Source of the DNA: Archaeoglobaceae archaeon | GTDB taxonomy: Archaea > Halobacteriota > Archaeoglobi > Archaeoglobales > Archaeoglobaceae | Length of the DNA stretch: 17,415 nucleotides | Assembly (NCBI GenBank): GCA_025058955.1 | Contig: JANXDV010000011.1 | Location: 2,963 to 20,377 of the forward strand | Direction: 5' to 3' | In this document: piece by piece, positions 6,105 through 13,608 of the stretch | Position numbering within the stretch: the first letter of the stretch is position 1 | Layout of the letters: every line of letters begins with the position of its first letter | Position numbers and translations under genes: made by a program | The notes under the pieces: model-generated | Databases searched by the model: none | Told to the model about the DNA's origin: nothing | What the model saw: the letters and a program-made list of their open reading frames with translations, nothing else

Positions 6105-7559
6105 TTATCGAATAATCTTTAAAAGCTCTCCAGAGGTGTTGTAAATGTAGATCGGCACAGGCAAAGAGCCTGGCAAAGTGTGTGTTCCGCAGGCGTTGCA
6201 GGGATCGTAAGCTCTAAAAGCCATTTCTACCATGTTCAGTAGCCCCTCATTCACCACTCCACCCTTTATCAGACTTCTTGCCGCTTTATCAACAGACATT
6301 GAGATCCTGCCAACGTTGTGCTGTGTTGCAACGAGAAGATTTGCCCTCTTGACAACTCCTCTTTCGTCGGTTTCATAGTGATGGATCAAAGTGCCACGAG
6401 GAGCTTCAACCACTCCAATTCCAACGCTGGGCTTTGCGGTCGGGATATTCCTTACGTTCTGATCCAAGATCTCTGGATCGTTTGCAAGTTCTCTTATTCG
6501 CTCCGCTGCATATAGCATCTCTATAACTCTTGCCCAGTGCATTGCAAGCGTTTGATGCGCTGGCTTTCCAAGCTTATCAAACATCTCTTCATAAGCTTCC
6601 TGAGCCAAAGGTGTTGCCATGCCATCCGCTGAGTTAAGCCTTGCAAGTGGAGCAACTGAATATATTCCGCTTTGCTCCCCGTCAACAAGCCCTTTCCAGC
6701 CGATCTTCTTCAAGTATGGGAATGTCATGTAGCTCCAAGGCTCCACATGCTCCGCGATGTAGTCCAAGTAGTTGTGCACATCGAACTTCGCAAACTCCTT
6801 GCCATTCGGATCCACAACTCTGAGCATGCCATCGTAGAAGTTCACCCTGTTCTTACTGTCAACGAGACCCATGTAGTAAGTTCGATGCGTATAAGCTTCG
6901 CTCGTAATCAAGTCCAAGTATTTCTTGTTACTCAGCACTATGTCCTTGAATACCTTAAGCGTGAACTGGGCAAATTCAACCGCCTGATCTCCGAGGATCC
7001 TGAGCTCTTTAACTATCTCTTCATTCAAGGGCTTAGAAATTCCTCCCGGAACTCCAAGGACTGGATGAATGGTCTTACCGCCAATTCTCTCCATCATCTG
7101 CCTAATGCTCTTCCTCATCCCTATTACTTTAAGCCCAACCTCTTGCCCAACTTTTTTAATCACACCAATAACATTCCTTTCTTCCTTAGGAGCATCTGGA
7201 CCCACGATAAAGTCTGGACCACCAAGGATGTAAACGTGCAAAGCATGATCTTCAAGCATGAATAAATTATAGAACAGCTCTCTGATCTTCTTCGCAGATC
7301 TCGGCGGATCCACTTTATATAGATCGTCTAAAGCCTTTACTGAAGCCATGTGATGCGCAGTCGGACACACTCCACAGATCCTCGAAGTTATTTGGGGCAT
7401 GTCTTCCGCATGTCTGCCTTCTGCAAATTTCTCAAAACCTCTAAGTTCTGGAACTTGGAAAAAGGCTCTAACACAGTCCCCTTTATCATCGAGGATTATT
7501 GCAATCTTTCCATGCCCTTCTAAGCGTGTTATGGGGTCTATAATGATCTCCTTACTCAT
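6105..7559 (-). CDS. mvhA: F420-non-reducing [NiFe] hydrogenase large subunit (MvhA)
   Basis: A 484-residue catalytic subunit that splits or forms H2. It has ITRLEGHGK at residues 10-18, the first NiFe motif R60-I-C62-G-V-C65-P with the following TAHH, the GKTIHPVLGVPGG segment, and the second motif D452-P-C454-N-A-C457-G-T-H460. Cys62, Cys65, Cys454 and Cys457 are the expected metal ligands. After His460 come 24 more residues (beginning TLPGSLPVPIYIY), a tail of the kind removed by the endopeptidase encoded next. Length and motifs fit the cytosolic group 3c enzymes that pair with HdrA-type flavoproteins. The start overlaps mvhG by 4 bp (ATGA), with GGAGGTG eight bases upstream. No lesion is seen. 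Confidence 0.95.
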   Translation of the reverse strand: MSKEIIIDPITRLEGHGKIAIILDDKGDCVRAFFQVPELRGFEKFAEGRHAEDMPQITSRICGVCPTAHHMASVKALDDLYKVDPPRSAKKIRELFYNLFMLEDHALHVYILGGPDFIVGPDAPKEERNVIGVIKKVGQEVGLKVIGMRKSIRQMMERIGGKTIHPVLGVPGGISKPLNEEIVKELRILGDQAVEFAQFTLKVFKDIVLSNKKYLDLITSEAYTHRTYYMGLVDSKNRVNFYDGMLRVVDPNGKEFAKFDVHNYLDYIAEHVEPWSYMTFPYLKKIGWKGLVDGEQSGIYSVAPLARLNSADGMATPLAQEAYEEMFDKLGKPAHQTLAMHWARVIEMLYAAERIRELANDPEILDQNVRNIPTAKPSVGIGVVEAPRGTLIHHYETDERGVVKRANLLVATQHNVGRISMSVDKAARSLIKGGVVNEGLLNMVEMAFRAYDPCNACGTHTLPGSLPVPIYIYNTSGELLKIIR

Positions 7560-8587
7560 ATCTCAAACACCTCCTTCATTAGCTTAGATCTCTTCAAACC
7601 CGCTCTATGGCTTAGCTTTGCAGATGGCAGAGAATATCTGTAAATCGTGCCAATCCAGTCTGGAATGCTTTCGAAGGCTTTCTTAATCTCTTTTTCTTCC
7701 ATTGGAGAGTAATCGAGAATACTTCCGAAATAAGAAATCGCCTTGCCCCCATAATCCACAACACCGTCAAGTATACCAAAACAGCCTGTGCAAGGCATGT
7801 TTGCTTTAATGCACAAAGCGGTGCATCCACCTCTTGTCACTGGACCCATGCAAAGGAATCCTTGAGCGAGCAAGCATTTATTTGGCTCAGGAATAGCTTT
7901 TTCAACTCTTTTGAACTCCTTAACAAGCAGTTTTTCTGGCTTTGTTTCATTGAGTAAGCATTCATCACAAAGCGATCTCTGTAAAGCTCCAATTACCGTC
8001 CCTTTTGGTGGGAGATTACCAGTTAACAAAGCTTGCAAAGCATTCCAGAAAACATCTGGAGTTGGCGGACAGCCGGGAATGTAGTAGTCAACATCGATTA
8101 CTTTGTCAATTGGAAGCAAAGTTGGTAAAGGCTCGGGAAGTTCAAGTTCCGCCTTAATTTTTGCTTCTGGAATGTTCACAATCGTCTTCTTTGTCGGCAA
8201 AATCTCCTTAGGATTCTCAATCGTCGGGATTTCTAAGTATTTTCTTTCAACAATCTCATCCAAGTTGTAAAGATTTGCAAGCCCCGGAACTCCGCCCCAG
8301 GCTGAGCAAGCTCCATAAGCGATGACAATATTCGACTTTTTCCTAAGCAATTTAACCATTTCTTCATGCTCCTTCATCCTTATTCCACCGTTGATAAGCG
8401 AGACCGCTATAGAGCCATCTGGGAGCTTTTCGACATCTTCTCTCTTGAAGTCCATCGCTACTGGGCAGAAAACGATGTCAAAAGTCTCAAATACCTTCAA
8501 AAGCCTCTCTGCCAAATCAACGAAGGATTCTTCACAGCCTCCACAGGAAGCGCACCAATACCATGCAACCTTTGGCTTTTCACTCAT
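7556..8587 (-). CDS. mvhG: F420-non-reducing [NiFe] hydrogenase small subunit (MvhG)
   Basis: A 343-residue iron-sulfur subunit. The ATG at 8587 is chosen over longer frames because GGAGGTGA precedes it and it overlaps the mvhD stop by the common 4-bp ATGA. The protein starts MSEKPKVAWYWCASCGGCEE, with Cys12 and Cys15 of the proximal cluster, followed by GACSAWGGVPGLANL, PGCPPTPDVFW and a cysteine-rich C-terminal part. That part includes LCDECL, FLCMGPVTRGGCTALC and MPCTGCFG, ligands for the medial and distal clusters. No twin-arginine signal is present, so the enzyme is cytosolic, as in Mvh. It passes electrons from the NiFe site to MvhD. Confidence 0.94.
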   Translation of the reverse strand: MSEKPKVAWYWCASCGGCEESFVDLAERLLKVFETFDIVFCPVAMDFKREDVEKLPDGSIAVSLINGGIRMKEHEEMVKLLRKKSNIVIAYGACSAWGGVPGLANLYNLDEIVERKYLEIPTIENPKEILPTKKTIVNIPEAKIKAELELPEPLPTLLPIDKVIDVDYYIPGCPPTPDVFWNALQALLTGNLPPKGTVIGALQRSLCDECLLNETKPEKLLVKEFKRVEKAIPEPNKCLLAQGFLCMGPVTRGGCTALCIKANMPCTGCFGILDGVVDYGGKAISYFGSILDYSPMEEKEIKKAFESIPDWIGTIYRYSLPSAKLSHRAGLKRSKLMKEVFEI

Positions 8588-9021
8588 TCTCTCACCTCCA
8601 TATTCGGCTTCAGAGGTCCAAGCTTTTTCAGCTGAGCCACCATTTCGTTCACAACTTGCACCCATCTACTGGCTTCCGCAGCAGAGATCCATTCAAGTCT
8701 AAAGCGTTCTTGCTCAATTCCCATTGCCCCAAGTAGTTTTCTGAAAAGCTCAAATCGCCTATAGGCTTTGTAGTTTCCTTCAATGTAGTGACAATCCGCT
8801 GGAGGGTGACAACCAGCGACTATAACTCCATCCGCTCCGTCAGCAAAGGCTTGAAGAACGAGCTGCGGATCTACTCTGCCAGAGCACATGACTCGGATTA
8901 TGCGAACATTTGGTGGATAGCTCATTCTACTCGTTCCAGCTAAATCAGTCGCAGCGTATGTGCACCAGTTGCATGCATAAACCACGATCTTTGGCTCAAA
9001 TTCGCTCTTTTGCTCAGCCAT
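8584..9021 (-). CDS. mvhD: MvhD, [2Fe-2S] linker between hydrogenase and HdrA
   Basis: A 145-residue MvhD/HdrA-linker protein. The start is set at the ATG at 9021 because GGAGGTGA lies five bases before it; a TTG five codons upstream lies in that site and is unlikely. Cysteines at 17, 20, 46 and 71 (ACNWCTYAATDLAG, RVMCSGRVDP, VAGCHPPADC) are those that hold the [2Fe-2S] cluster in this family. In bacterial Qmo complexes an MvhD-like domain is fused to the end of QmoB; here it is a separate gene overlapping the end of the long hdrA by 8 bp. It should carry electrons from MvhG to the HdrA protein encoded just upstream. Confidence 0.94.
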   Translation of the reverse strand: MAEQKSEFEPKIVVYACNWCTYAATDLAGTSRMSYPPNVRIIRVMCSGRVDPQLVLQAFADGADGVIVAGCHPPADCHYIEGNYKAYRRFELFRKLLGAMGIEQERFRLEWISAAEASRWVQVVNEMVAQLKKLGPLKPNMEVRE

Positions 9022-10963
9022 GCACTTCACCTCCAAAAACCGCTCTTGTCTGAGCTAAGAGCTGAAGATCCTTGAAGCCAAGATGTTGCATTGCCCCACT
9101 TGGACATGCTGCGCTACAAGTTCCACAGCCCATGCAAAGTGCTTTTTCAACATGGGCAATTCTATCTCCATTGACGGTTTTGATCGAGATCGCTGAATAC
9201 GGACACACTCCAACGCAGATCGCGCAACCACTGCACTTCTCTTCATTTACTTGAGCTATCATTGGCTCTATCGTTATTTTTCCTTTCGAAAGTAAAGCCA
9301 TTGCCTTCGCAGCAGCAGCTGAGCCCATTCTTATGCTTTCAAGAATGTTCTTTGGCCCAGTAATGCATCCTGCAAGGAATATTCCCTTCGTTGGCGCTTC
9401 TACTGGAGCAAGCTTCAGATGAGCTTCTCTAACAAACCCTTCGCCACCACAGCTTACTCTTGTAACCGCAATTAGCTCCTCGATATCTCTTGGCGGTAGC
9501 ATGCCTATTGAAAGCACGATAGCATCAACGGGAATTCTGATATTCTCCTGAATTGTGTATTCGAATACCTCGATGAATAAGCCTTCTGGAGTGATCAAAA
9601 CCTTAGGTATTTTTTCTTCAAATTTTATGAAGTTCACGAGCTTTTTTCCAGCCTCTTCGTAAAGTGTTTCATCGCTTCCATAGGTCATTATGTCCTTGTA
9701 GAGAATGTAAACGTTCGTATTTGGATAACGTTCCTTTATCTTTATTGCACTGTTAATTGCAGTTGTGCAGCACATTCTCGAGCAGTATTCCTTTGCTCCG
9801 GGAGTTGTATTTCTTGAACCAACACATTGAATGAAAGCTATGTTCTTCGGAATCTTTCCTCCAATTATCAGTTCTCCCTTTGTTGGGCTATCTGGATCAA
9901 GCAATCTTTCAAGCTGGAAGAGCGTGAGGATGTTTGGATGCAAACCATAGCCGTATTCGCCCTTGAATGGTCTATATGGATCATATCCAGTTGCCACAAT
10001 TAAAGTGCCAACCTTCAGCTCGAGGATCTTCGCTTCCTCTTTCAGATTTATAGCTCTGAATCTGCAAACCTTCTCGCATTCTCCACATTTAACGCAAACC
10101 CTGTAATCGATCGCATAATATGGTGGATAGGCGTTGGCGAATGGTAGAAAGATCGCCTTTCTTCTGCTCAATCCGAAGTTATATTCGTTCGCAACCTCTA
10201 CTGGGCAAACTTCTTCACATTCTCCACAAAGTGTGCACCTTTCATTCACAAACCTTGGATTTATTCTGATCTTAGCGTTGTAATTTCCAACAAAGCCTCC
10301 AAGCTGAATTAGCTCCGCATTCGTTAATACTTGAATTCGGGGGCATTCCTTGATCTTATCGATCATCTTGCTCACCACTTCCGCACCCTTTGTTTGTGGA
10401 TCTATGTAGCCTATTAGCGCAGCTTTACCTCCAATAGTTGGACTTTTCTCAACAAGATAAACATGGAAACCATAGTTTGCAAGTTCAAGCGCAGCTCTAA
10501 TTCCCGCAATTCCACCGCCAAGAACCAAAGCACTCGTTTCTGCACCAACTTCAAGTTCTTCTAAAGGCTCTAAATACCTTGCCTTAGCCACAGCCATCCT
10601 CACTATTTCCTTTGCCTTCTCCGTAGCTTTTTCTTTGTCGTGATGAACCCAAGAGCAGTGCTCTCTGATGTTTGCCATTTCCAGCAGATACTTATTCAAT
10701 CCCGCCTCTTTTATTGCGGTTCTGAATGTAACTTCATGAAGCGAAGGAGAGCATGCAGCTACTACAATTCTGTTCAGGTTGTTAGCCTTTATGTCCTCCT
10801 TTATCAAATCCTGTCCGGGTTCGGAGCACATGAAAACGTATTCCTTGGCAACAACAACGTTTGGAAGATTTTTTGCAAACTCAACCACTTTTTTCACATC
10901 CACAGTTCCCGCAATGTTAAAACCACAATGACAGACGTAAACACCAATTCTTGGTTCGCTCAT
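9014..10963 (-). CDS. hdrA: Long HdrA-family FAD/iron-sulfur protein (QmoB-like)
   Basis: A 649-residue flavoprotein. Residues 1-130 are the HdrA N-terminal domain (GVYVCHCGFNIAG, MCSEPGQDLI, ACSPSLHEVTF, REHCSWVH). The FAD Rossmann motif is G149-G-G-I-A-G154. Two [4Fe-4S] sites follow: Cys243/246/249/253, and Cys290/293/296/300, the latter with Arg in place of the usual Pro. Next is the HdrA signature IQCVGSR with CSRMCC, and two C-terminal ferredoxin sites (577/580/583/587 and 610/613/616/620). The TLDCxxC motif seen in the neighbouring short HdrA is absent. That difference, and the gene order, mirrors QmoB against QmoA in sulfate reducers, though the C-terminal MvhD domain of QmoB is a separate gene here. 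It is the likely flavin centre between MvhD and the other subunits. The start overlaps the previous gene by ATGA and has GGAGGTGG upstream. Confidence 0.92.
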   Translation of the reverse strand: MSEPRIGVYVCHCGFNIAGTVDVKKVVEFAKNLPNVVVAKEYVFMCSEPGQDLIKEDIKANNLNRIVVAACSPSLHEVTFRTAIKEAGLNKYLLEMANIREHCSWVHHDKEKATEKAKEIVRMAVAKARYLEPLEELEVGAETSALVLGGGIAGIRAALELANYGFHVYLVEKSPTIGGKAALIGYIDPQTKGAEVVSKMIDKIKECPRIQVLTNAELIQLGGFVGNYNAKIRINPRFVNERCTLCGECEEVCPVEVANEYNFGLSRRKAIFLPFANAYPPYYAIDYRVCVKCGECEKVCRFRAINLKEEAKILELKVGTLIVATGYDPYRPFKGEYGYGLHPNILTLFQLERLLDPDSPTKGELIIGGKIPKNIAFIQCVGSRNTTPGAKEYCSRMCCTTAINSAIKIKERYPNTNVYILYKDIMTYGSDETLYEEAGKKLVNFIKFEEKIPKVLITPEGLFIEVFEYTIQENIRIPVDAIVLSIGMLPPRDIEELIAVTRVSCGGEGFVREAHLKLAPVEAPTKGIFLAGCITGPKNILESIRMGSAAAAKAMALLSKGKITIEPMIAQVNEEKCSGCAICVGVCPYSAISIKTVNGDRIAHVEKALCMGCGTCSAACPSGAMQHLGFKDLQLLAQTRAVFGGEVHG

Positions 10964-12294
10964 TTAACCACCTCCGTTGGACAAGAAAATCTCTTTGCTA
11001 TCAGTGCAGCTCTTGCAGCTGCAGCACTTGCTTCAGTGACTGAATCTGGAATGTCCTTAGCTCCCGCCACTGCTCCAACTACGAAGATCCCTTCAGCAGA
11101 AGTGGAGACTGGATCGAGATACGGATCCTTCATCTTTATGAATCCATCCTCCGTCAGCTCTACTGGCACTGGAAGCTTCGAGTTTGGTGTAATTGCGACT
11201 GAGAGAACAACCATGTCGTATTCATCCATCTTCAAGTAGCTTTCTGCGGTGTCCTCGTATATGATCTTCAAGTTCTTAGTTTCTGGAATTTCATCGATCC
11301 TAACAACTTTTCCACGAATGTAGTTTATTCCAAACTCCTTCTTCGCTCTTTCGAGGAATTCATTAAATCCTTTACCAAAGGCTCTTATATCCATGTAGTA
11401 GATCGTGCACTGCACATCTGACAAATGCTCCTTTGCCAATATTGCTTGCTTTGTTGCAGCCATGCAACAGTAAGCAGAACAGTAGTGGTTGAATCTTATG
11501 TCTCTGGAACCAACACATTGGATCCATGCGATCTTCTTCGGATGCTTTCCGTCTGATTTTCTCACAATTTCACCATTTGTTGGTCCAGTTGCTGAGACGA
11601 GTCTTTCAAATTCGAGATTTGTGTAGACATTCTGATGCTTTCCATAGCCAAGTTCGGGCATATTTCTTGGATCGTATAACTCCATTCCAGTGGCAATGAT
11701 CAATGAAGCGACGTTTAATTCAATGATTTCAGGCTTCTGTTCGTAGTCGATGGCTTTTGTTGGACAAACTCTTTGGCAAACACCACAAAGTGGTCCTTTT
11801 GCTTTCTCTTTAGCCTTTGGTGGCGGATTTAATCTCATGCAGTGCTCTGCATCGATAATCGCTCTCTTTGGCACCGCTTGAGGGAACATTATGTAAATGG
11901 CTCTGCGATTTGACAGTCCCATGTTGTATTCATTCGGAACATCCTTCACCGGGCATTTCTCCGTGCACACCGCACATCCATTGCATTTGCTCCAGTCAAC
12001 ATAAGTGGGTTTTTTAAGGATCTTCACCTTGAAATTTCCAGCTCTACCACTCACATCCTGAACTTCAGAGTTCATTATAAGCTTTATATTTGGATATCTC
12101 AACAATGCTGCCATTTTTGGTGCTAAAATGCATAAAGCACAATCAAGTGTAGGAAAAGTCTTGTCGAGATATGCCATTTTTCCTCCTACACTTGGAGCTT
12201 TGTCAACTAAATAAACCTCAATCCCTTGCTCAGCTAAATCCAACGCTGCTTGTATTCCCGCAACTCCTCCACCGATGATCAAAACGGAACTCAT
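10960..12294 (-). CDS. Short HdrA-family FAD/iron-sulfur protein (QmoA-like)
   Basis: A 444-residue HdrA without the N-terminal domain and without the C-terminal ferredoxins. It starts straight into the FAD motif G8-G-G-V-A-G13, then TFPTLDCALCILAPKM with Cys52 and Cys55, ferredoxin-type Cys104/107/110/114, a split site Cys152...Cys170/173/177, and the CVGSR...YCSAYCCM signature. This is the layout of QmoA. I choose the ATG at 12294 because GGGGTGA lies five bases before it; the ATG three codons upstream directly abuts that site with no spacing and is an unlikely start. Together with the long HdrA it gives the two-flavoprotein core known from Qmo and differs from the single HdrA of most methanogen complexes. 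The gene begins one base after the preceding stop codon. Confidence 0.9.
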   Translation of the reverse strand: MSSVLIIGGGVAGIQAALDLAEQGIEVYLVDKAPSVGGKMAYLDKTFPTLDCALCILAPKMAALLRYPNIKLIMNSEVQDVSGRAGNFKVKILKKPTYVDWSKCNGCAVCTEKCPVKDVPNEYNMGLSNRRAIYIMFPQAVPKRAIIDAEHCMRLNPPPKAKEKAKGPLCGVCQRVCPTKAIDYEQKPEIIELNVASLIIATGMELYDPRNMPELGYGKHQNVYTNLEFERLVSATGPTNGEIVRKSDGKHPKKIAWIQCVGSRDIRFNHYCSAYCCMAATKQAILAKEHLSDVQCTIYYMDIRAFGKGFNEFLERAKKEFGINYIRGKVVRIDEIPETKNLKIIYEDTAESYLKMDEYDMVVLSVAITPNSKLPVPVELTEDGFIKMKDPYLDPVSTSAEGIFVVGAVAGAKDIPDSVTEASAAAARAALIAKRFSCPTEVVK

Positions 12295-12295
12295 C

Positions 12296-13414
12296 TCATT
12301 CACCCCTGAAATAGCCTGCCCTAGCGCCTATATAGTAAGCAATCACCTTGTATAACCAATGCGTGTGCTTTCCAAATGCGAATTCAAGCAGTAGGAATGG
12401 TATCAGAAAACTAAGAAGCAATGCAAAGGCAATGTAGGCATAGAGGATCATGGAAAGATCGTAGAATATGAAGAGCAGTAGCGCCATAACCGCTATTGGG
12501 AAAAGCGTTAGCAAAGACATCCAATCTACTGAGTGTGTGAATCTCTTGTAATACCAATGCGTCTTTTCAGAGGATCCCAACCTCTTAATAAGCGGAGATC
12601 CAACGCCGATGAGTAGTGTTAGAGATGCTGAATAAATGAGCGCTCTTGAAATAACCTCGTAATCGAAGAATTTTGGATAGATCAAATAGAGTGCTCCAAG
12701 GAGAATGAATAACCCAATTCCAATCAAGATCAAAGCGTGCTCAAGTATTCTTTCTCTTTTGTGCGGAACGCCCATTGCTTCGGTTTCAAGTTTCATGAAA
12801 AAGCTCGCTATCACTCTCAAAGATTTTATAAAACCTATTTTTGCCTTTTTGTCTTTGCTCATGAATTTGTAAGCTCTATAGCCATTTGAAGCTAAGAATA
12901 CGAGGCTTACAAAGAAGGCAACTGCTACCGGAATTAAAAGTTCCGAAAAGACTACAAGCTTTCCTGTCGACGCATAACTGAGGATTTTTTGCCAGTAGTA
13001 TCCAAAGAAGATCAGCAGTGAAAGAGCTAAGAGAGCGGAGTATACGAATAATTTTGCCATAAGGGATGAGTTGTTCCACCACTTCGCTATTCCTGTCCAG
13101 TCATACTTAATGCTCTGATACCTCCTTATCGCTGCAAGGATCTCTGAAGGGCTTGCTCCTCTGGGACAGCTGTCTGTGCAGTCGCCATGTAAATTGCATG
13201 ACCATGGAGAAATGTCACCTAAGATTTTTTCTTCTACTCCAAGCTGTGTATATCTGATCGCCCTTCTAAAACTGACATCAAGCGCTTCTGATAGTGGACA
13301 AACCGCAGTGCATGAGCCACATTGATAACATTCGAGCAGACTTTTTCCACCGAGAGTGATAACTGTTCTGTTCACATCTGGGTTTACAGATATAAATTCG
13401 CTTCCACCATTCAT
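12296..13414 (-). CDS. HdrC-HdrE fusion: iron-sulfur protein with membrane cytochrome b-like domain (QmoC-like)
   Basis: A 372-residue protein. The soluble N-terminal part has two cluster motifs like HdrC: Cys29/32/35/39 (CYQCGSCTAVCP) and Cys73-x2-His76-x2-Cys79-x3-Cys83 (CNLHGDCTDSCPRG), where a His stands in place of the second Cys. From residue about 105 on there are six hydrophobic helices resembling HdrE/DsrM/NarI-type cytochromes. Histidines near helix ends (ILEHALILIG, KRFTHSVDW, KHTHWLYKVI) could ligate heme b. Fusion of HdrC and HdrE in one chain is the defining form of QmoC, which exchanges electrons with menaquinone. It is the first gene of the operon, behind a strong TATA box. 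I start at the ATG at 13414; a GTG three codons upstream is possible. GGAG lies about ten bases before this ATG. Confidence 0.88.
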   Translation of the reverse strand: MNGGSEFISVNPDVNRTVITLGGKSLLECYQCGSCTAVCPLSEALDVSFRRAIRYTQLGVEEKILGDISPWSCNLHGDCTDSCPRGASPSEILAAIRRYQSIKYDWTGIAKWWNNSSLMAKLFVYSALLALSLLIFFGYYWQKILSYASTGKLVVFSELLIPVAVAFFVSLVFLASNGYRAYKFMSKDKKAKIGFIKSLRVIASFFMKLETEAMGVPHKRERILEHALILIGIGLFILLGALYLIYPKFFDYEVISRALIYSASLTLLIGVGSPLIKRLGSSEKTHWYYKRFTHSVDWMSLLTLFPIAVMALLLFIFYDLSMILYAYIAFALLLSFLIPFLLLEFAFGKHTHWLYKVIAYYIGARAGYFRGE

Positions 13415-13472
13415 CCAAACCACGCTCCAGTTACGACATCGGAAGAAATTTAACGAAAAACAAGGAGATTGG

Positions 13473-13484
13473 TATATATATTTT
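13473..13484 (-). promoter_or_regulatory. TATA box of the hydrogenase/Qmo-like operon
   Basis: The minus strand reads AAAATATATATA, the best TATA match in the window, with GT/A-rich bases before it. It lies about 60 bases upstream of the ATG at 13414, predicting a start near 13450 and a leader of some 35 bases. It should drive the seven genes down to 5620. Confidence 0.6.
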
Positions 13485-13486
13485 AC

Positions 13487-13507
13487 GTTTAATCGATATA
13501 CTTAAAC
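13487..13507. promoter_or_regulatory. Inverted repeat in the divergent RuBisCO/hydrogenase intergenic region
   Basis: GTTTAA (13487-13492) and TTAAAC (13502-13507) are perfect 6-base arms with a 9-base spacer containing ATATA. The repeat lies just upstream of the hydrogenase operon TATA box and about 70 bases from the RuBisCO promoter. It may be an operator for one or both genes; the region is AT-rich, so chance is possible. Confidence 0.3.
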
Positions 13508-13574
13508 TTTTCTAATTATCAATGAATAAAAATTATTTTAAATTATTGTGATTGTTATGCCACAGCAATTAGCT

Positions 13575-13589
13575 CGAAAAACTATAAAA
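13575..13589 (+). promoter_or_regulatory. RuBisCO promoter (BRE and TATA), leaderless
   Basis: CGAAAAA followed by CTATAAAA is a clear archaeal BRE/TATA pair. Its centre lies about 24 bases before the A of the ATG at 13609, so transcription should begin at or next to the start codon. No ribosome binding site lies in between, in agreement with a leaderless mRNA. Confidence 0.6.
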
Positions 13590-13608
13590 CTCTATTCAAA
13601 CTTATTGC

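Noticed and set aside
6672..7265. A 197-codon open frame on the plus strand inside mvhA
   Set aside because: It lies wholly antisense to a motif-complete hydrogenase gene, has no promoter or ribosome binding site, and its protein resembles nothing.
8588..8665. An N-terminal extension of MvhG of 26 residues
   Set aside because: The extra part only overlaps mvhD coding sequence, while the internal ATG has GGAGGTGA and the ATGA overlap typical of this operon.
10640..11239. A 199-codon plus-strand frame across the junction of the two hdrA genes
   Set aside because: It is antisense to two well-supported genes and its composition is that of a complementary shadow.
9014..13414. A standard methanogen heterodisulfide reductase (HdrABC) operon
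   Set aside because: No HdrB with CCG domains is present, HdrC is fused to a membrane domain and there are two different HdrA proteins.
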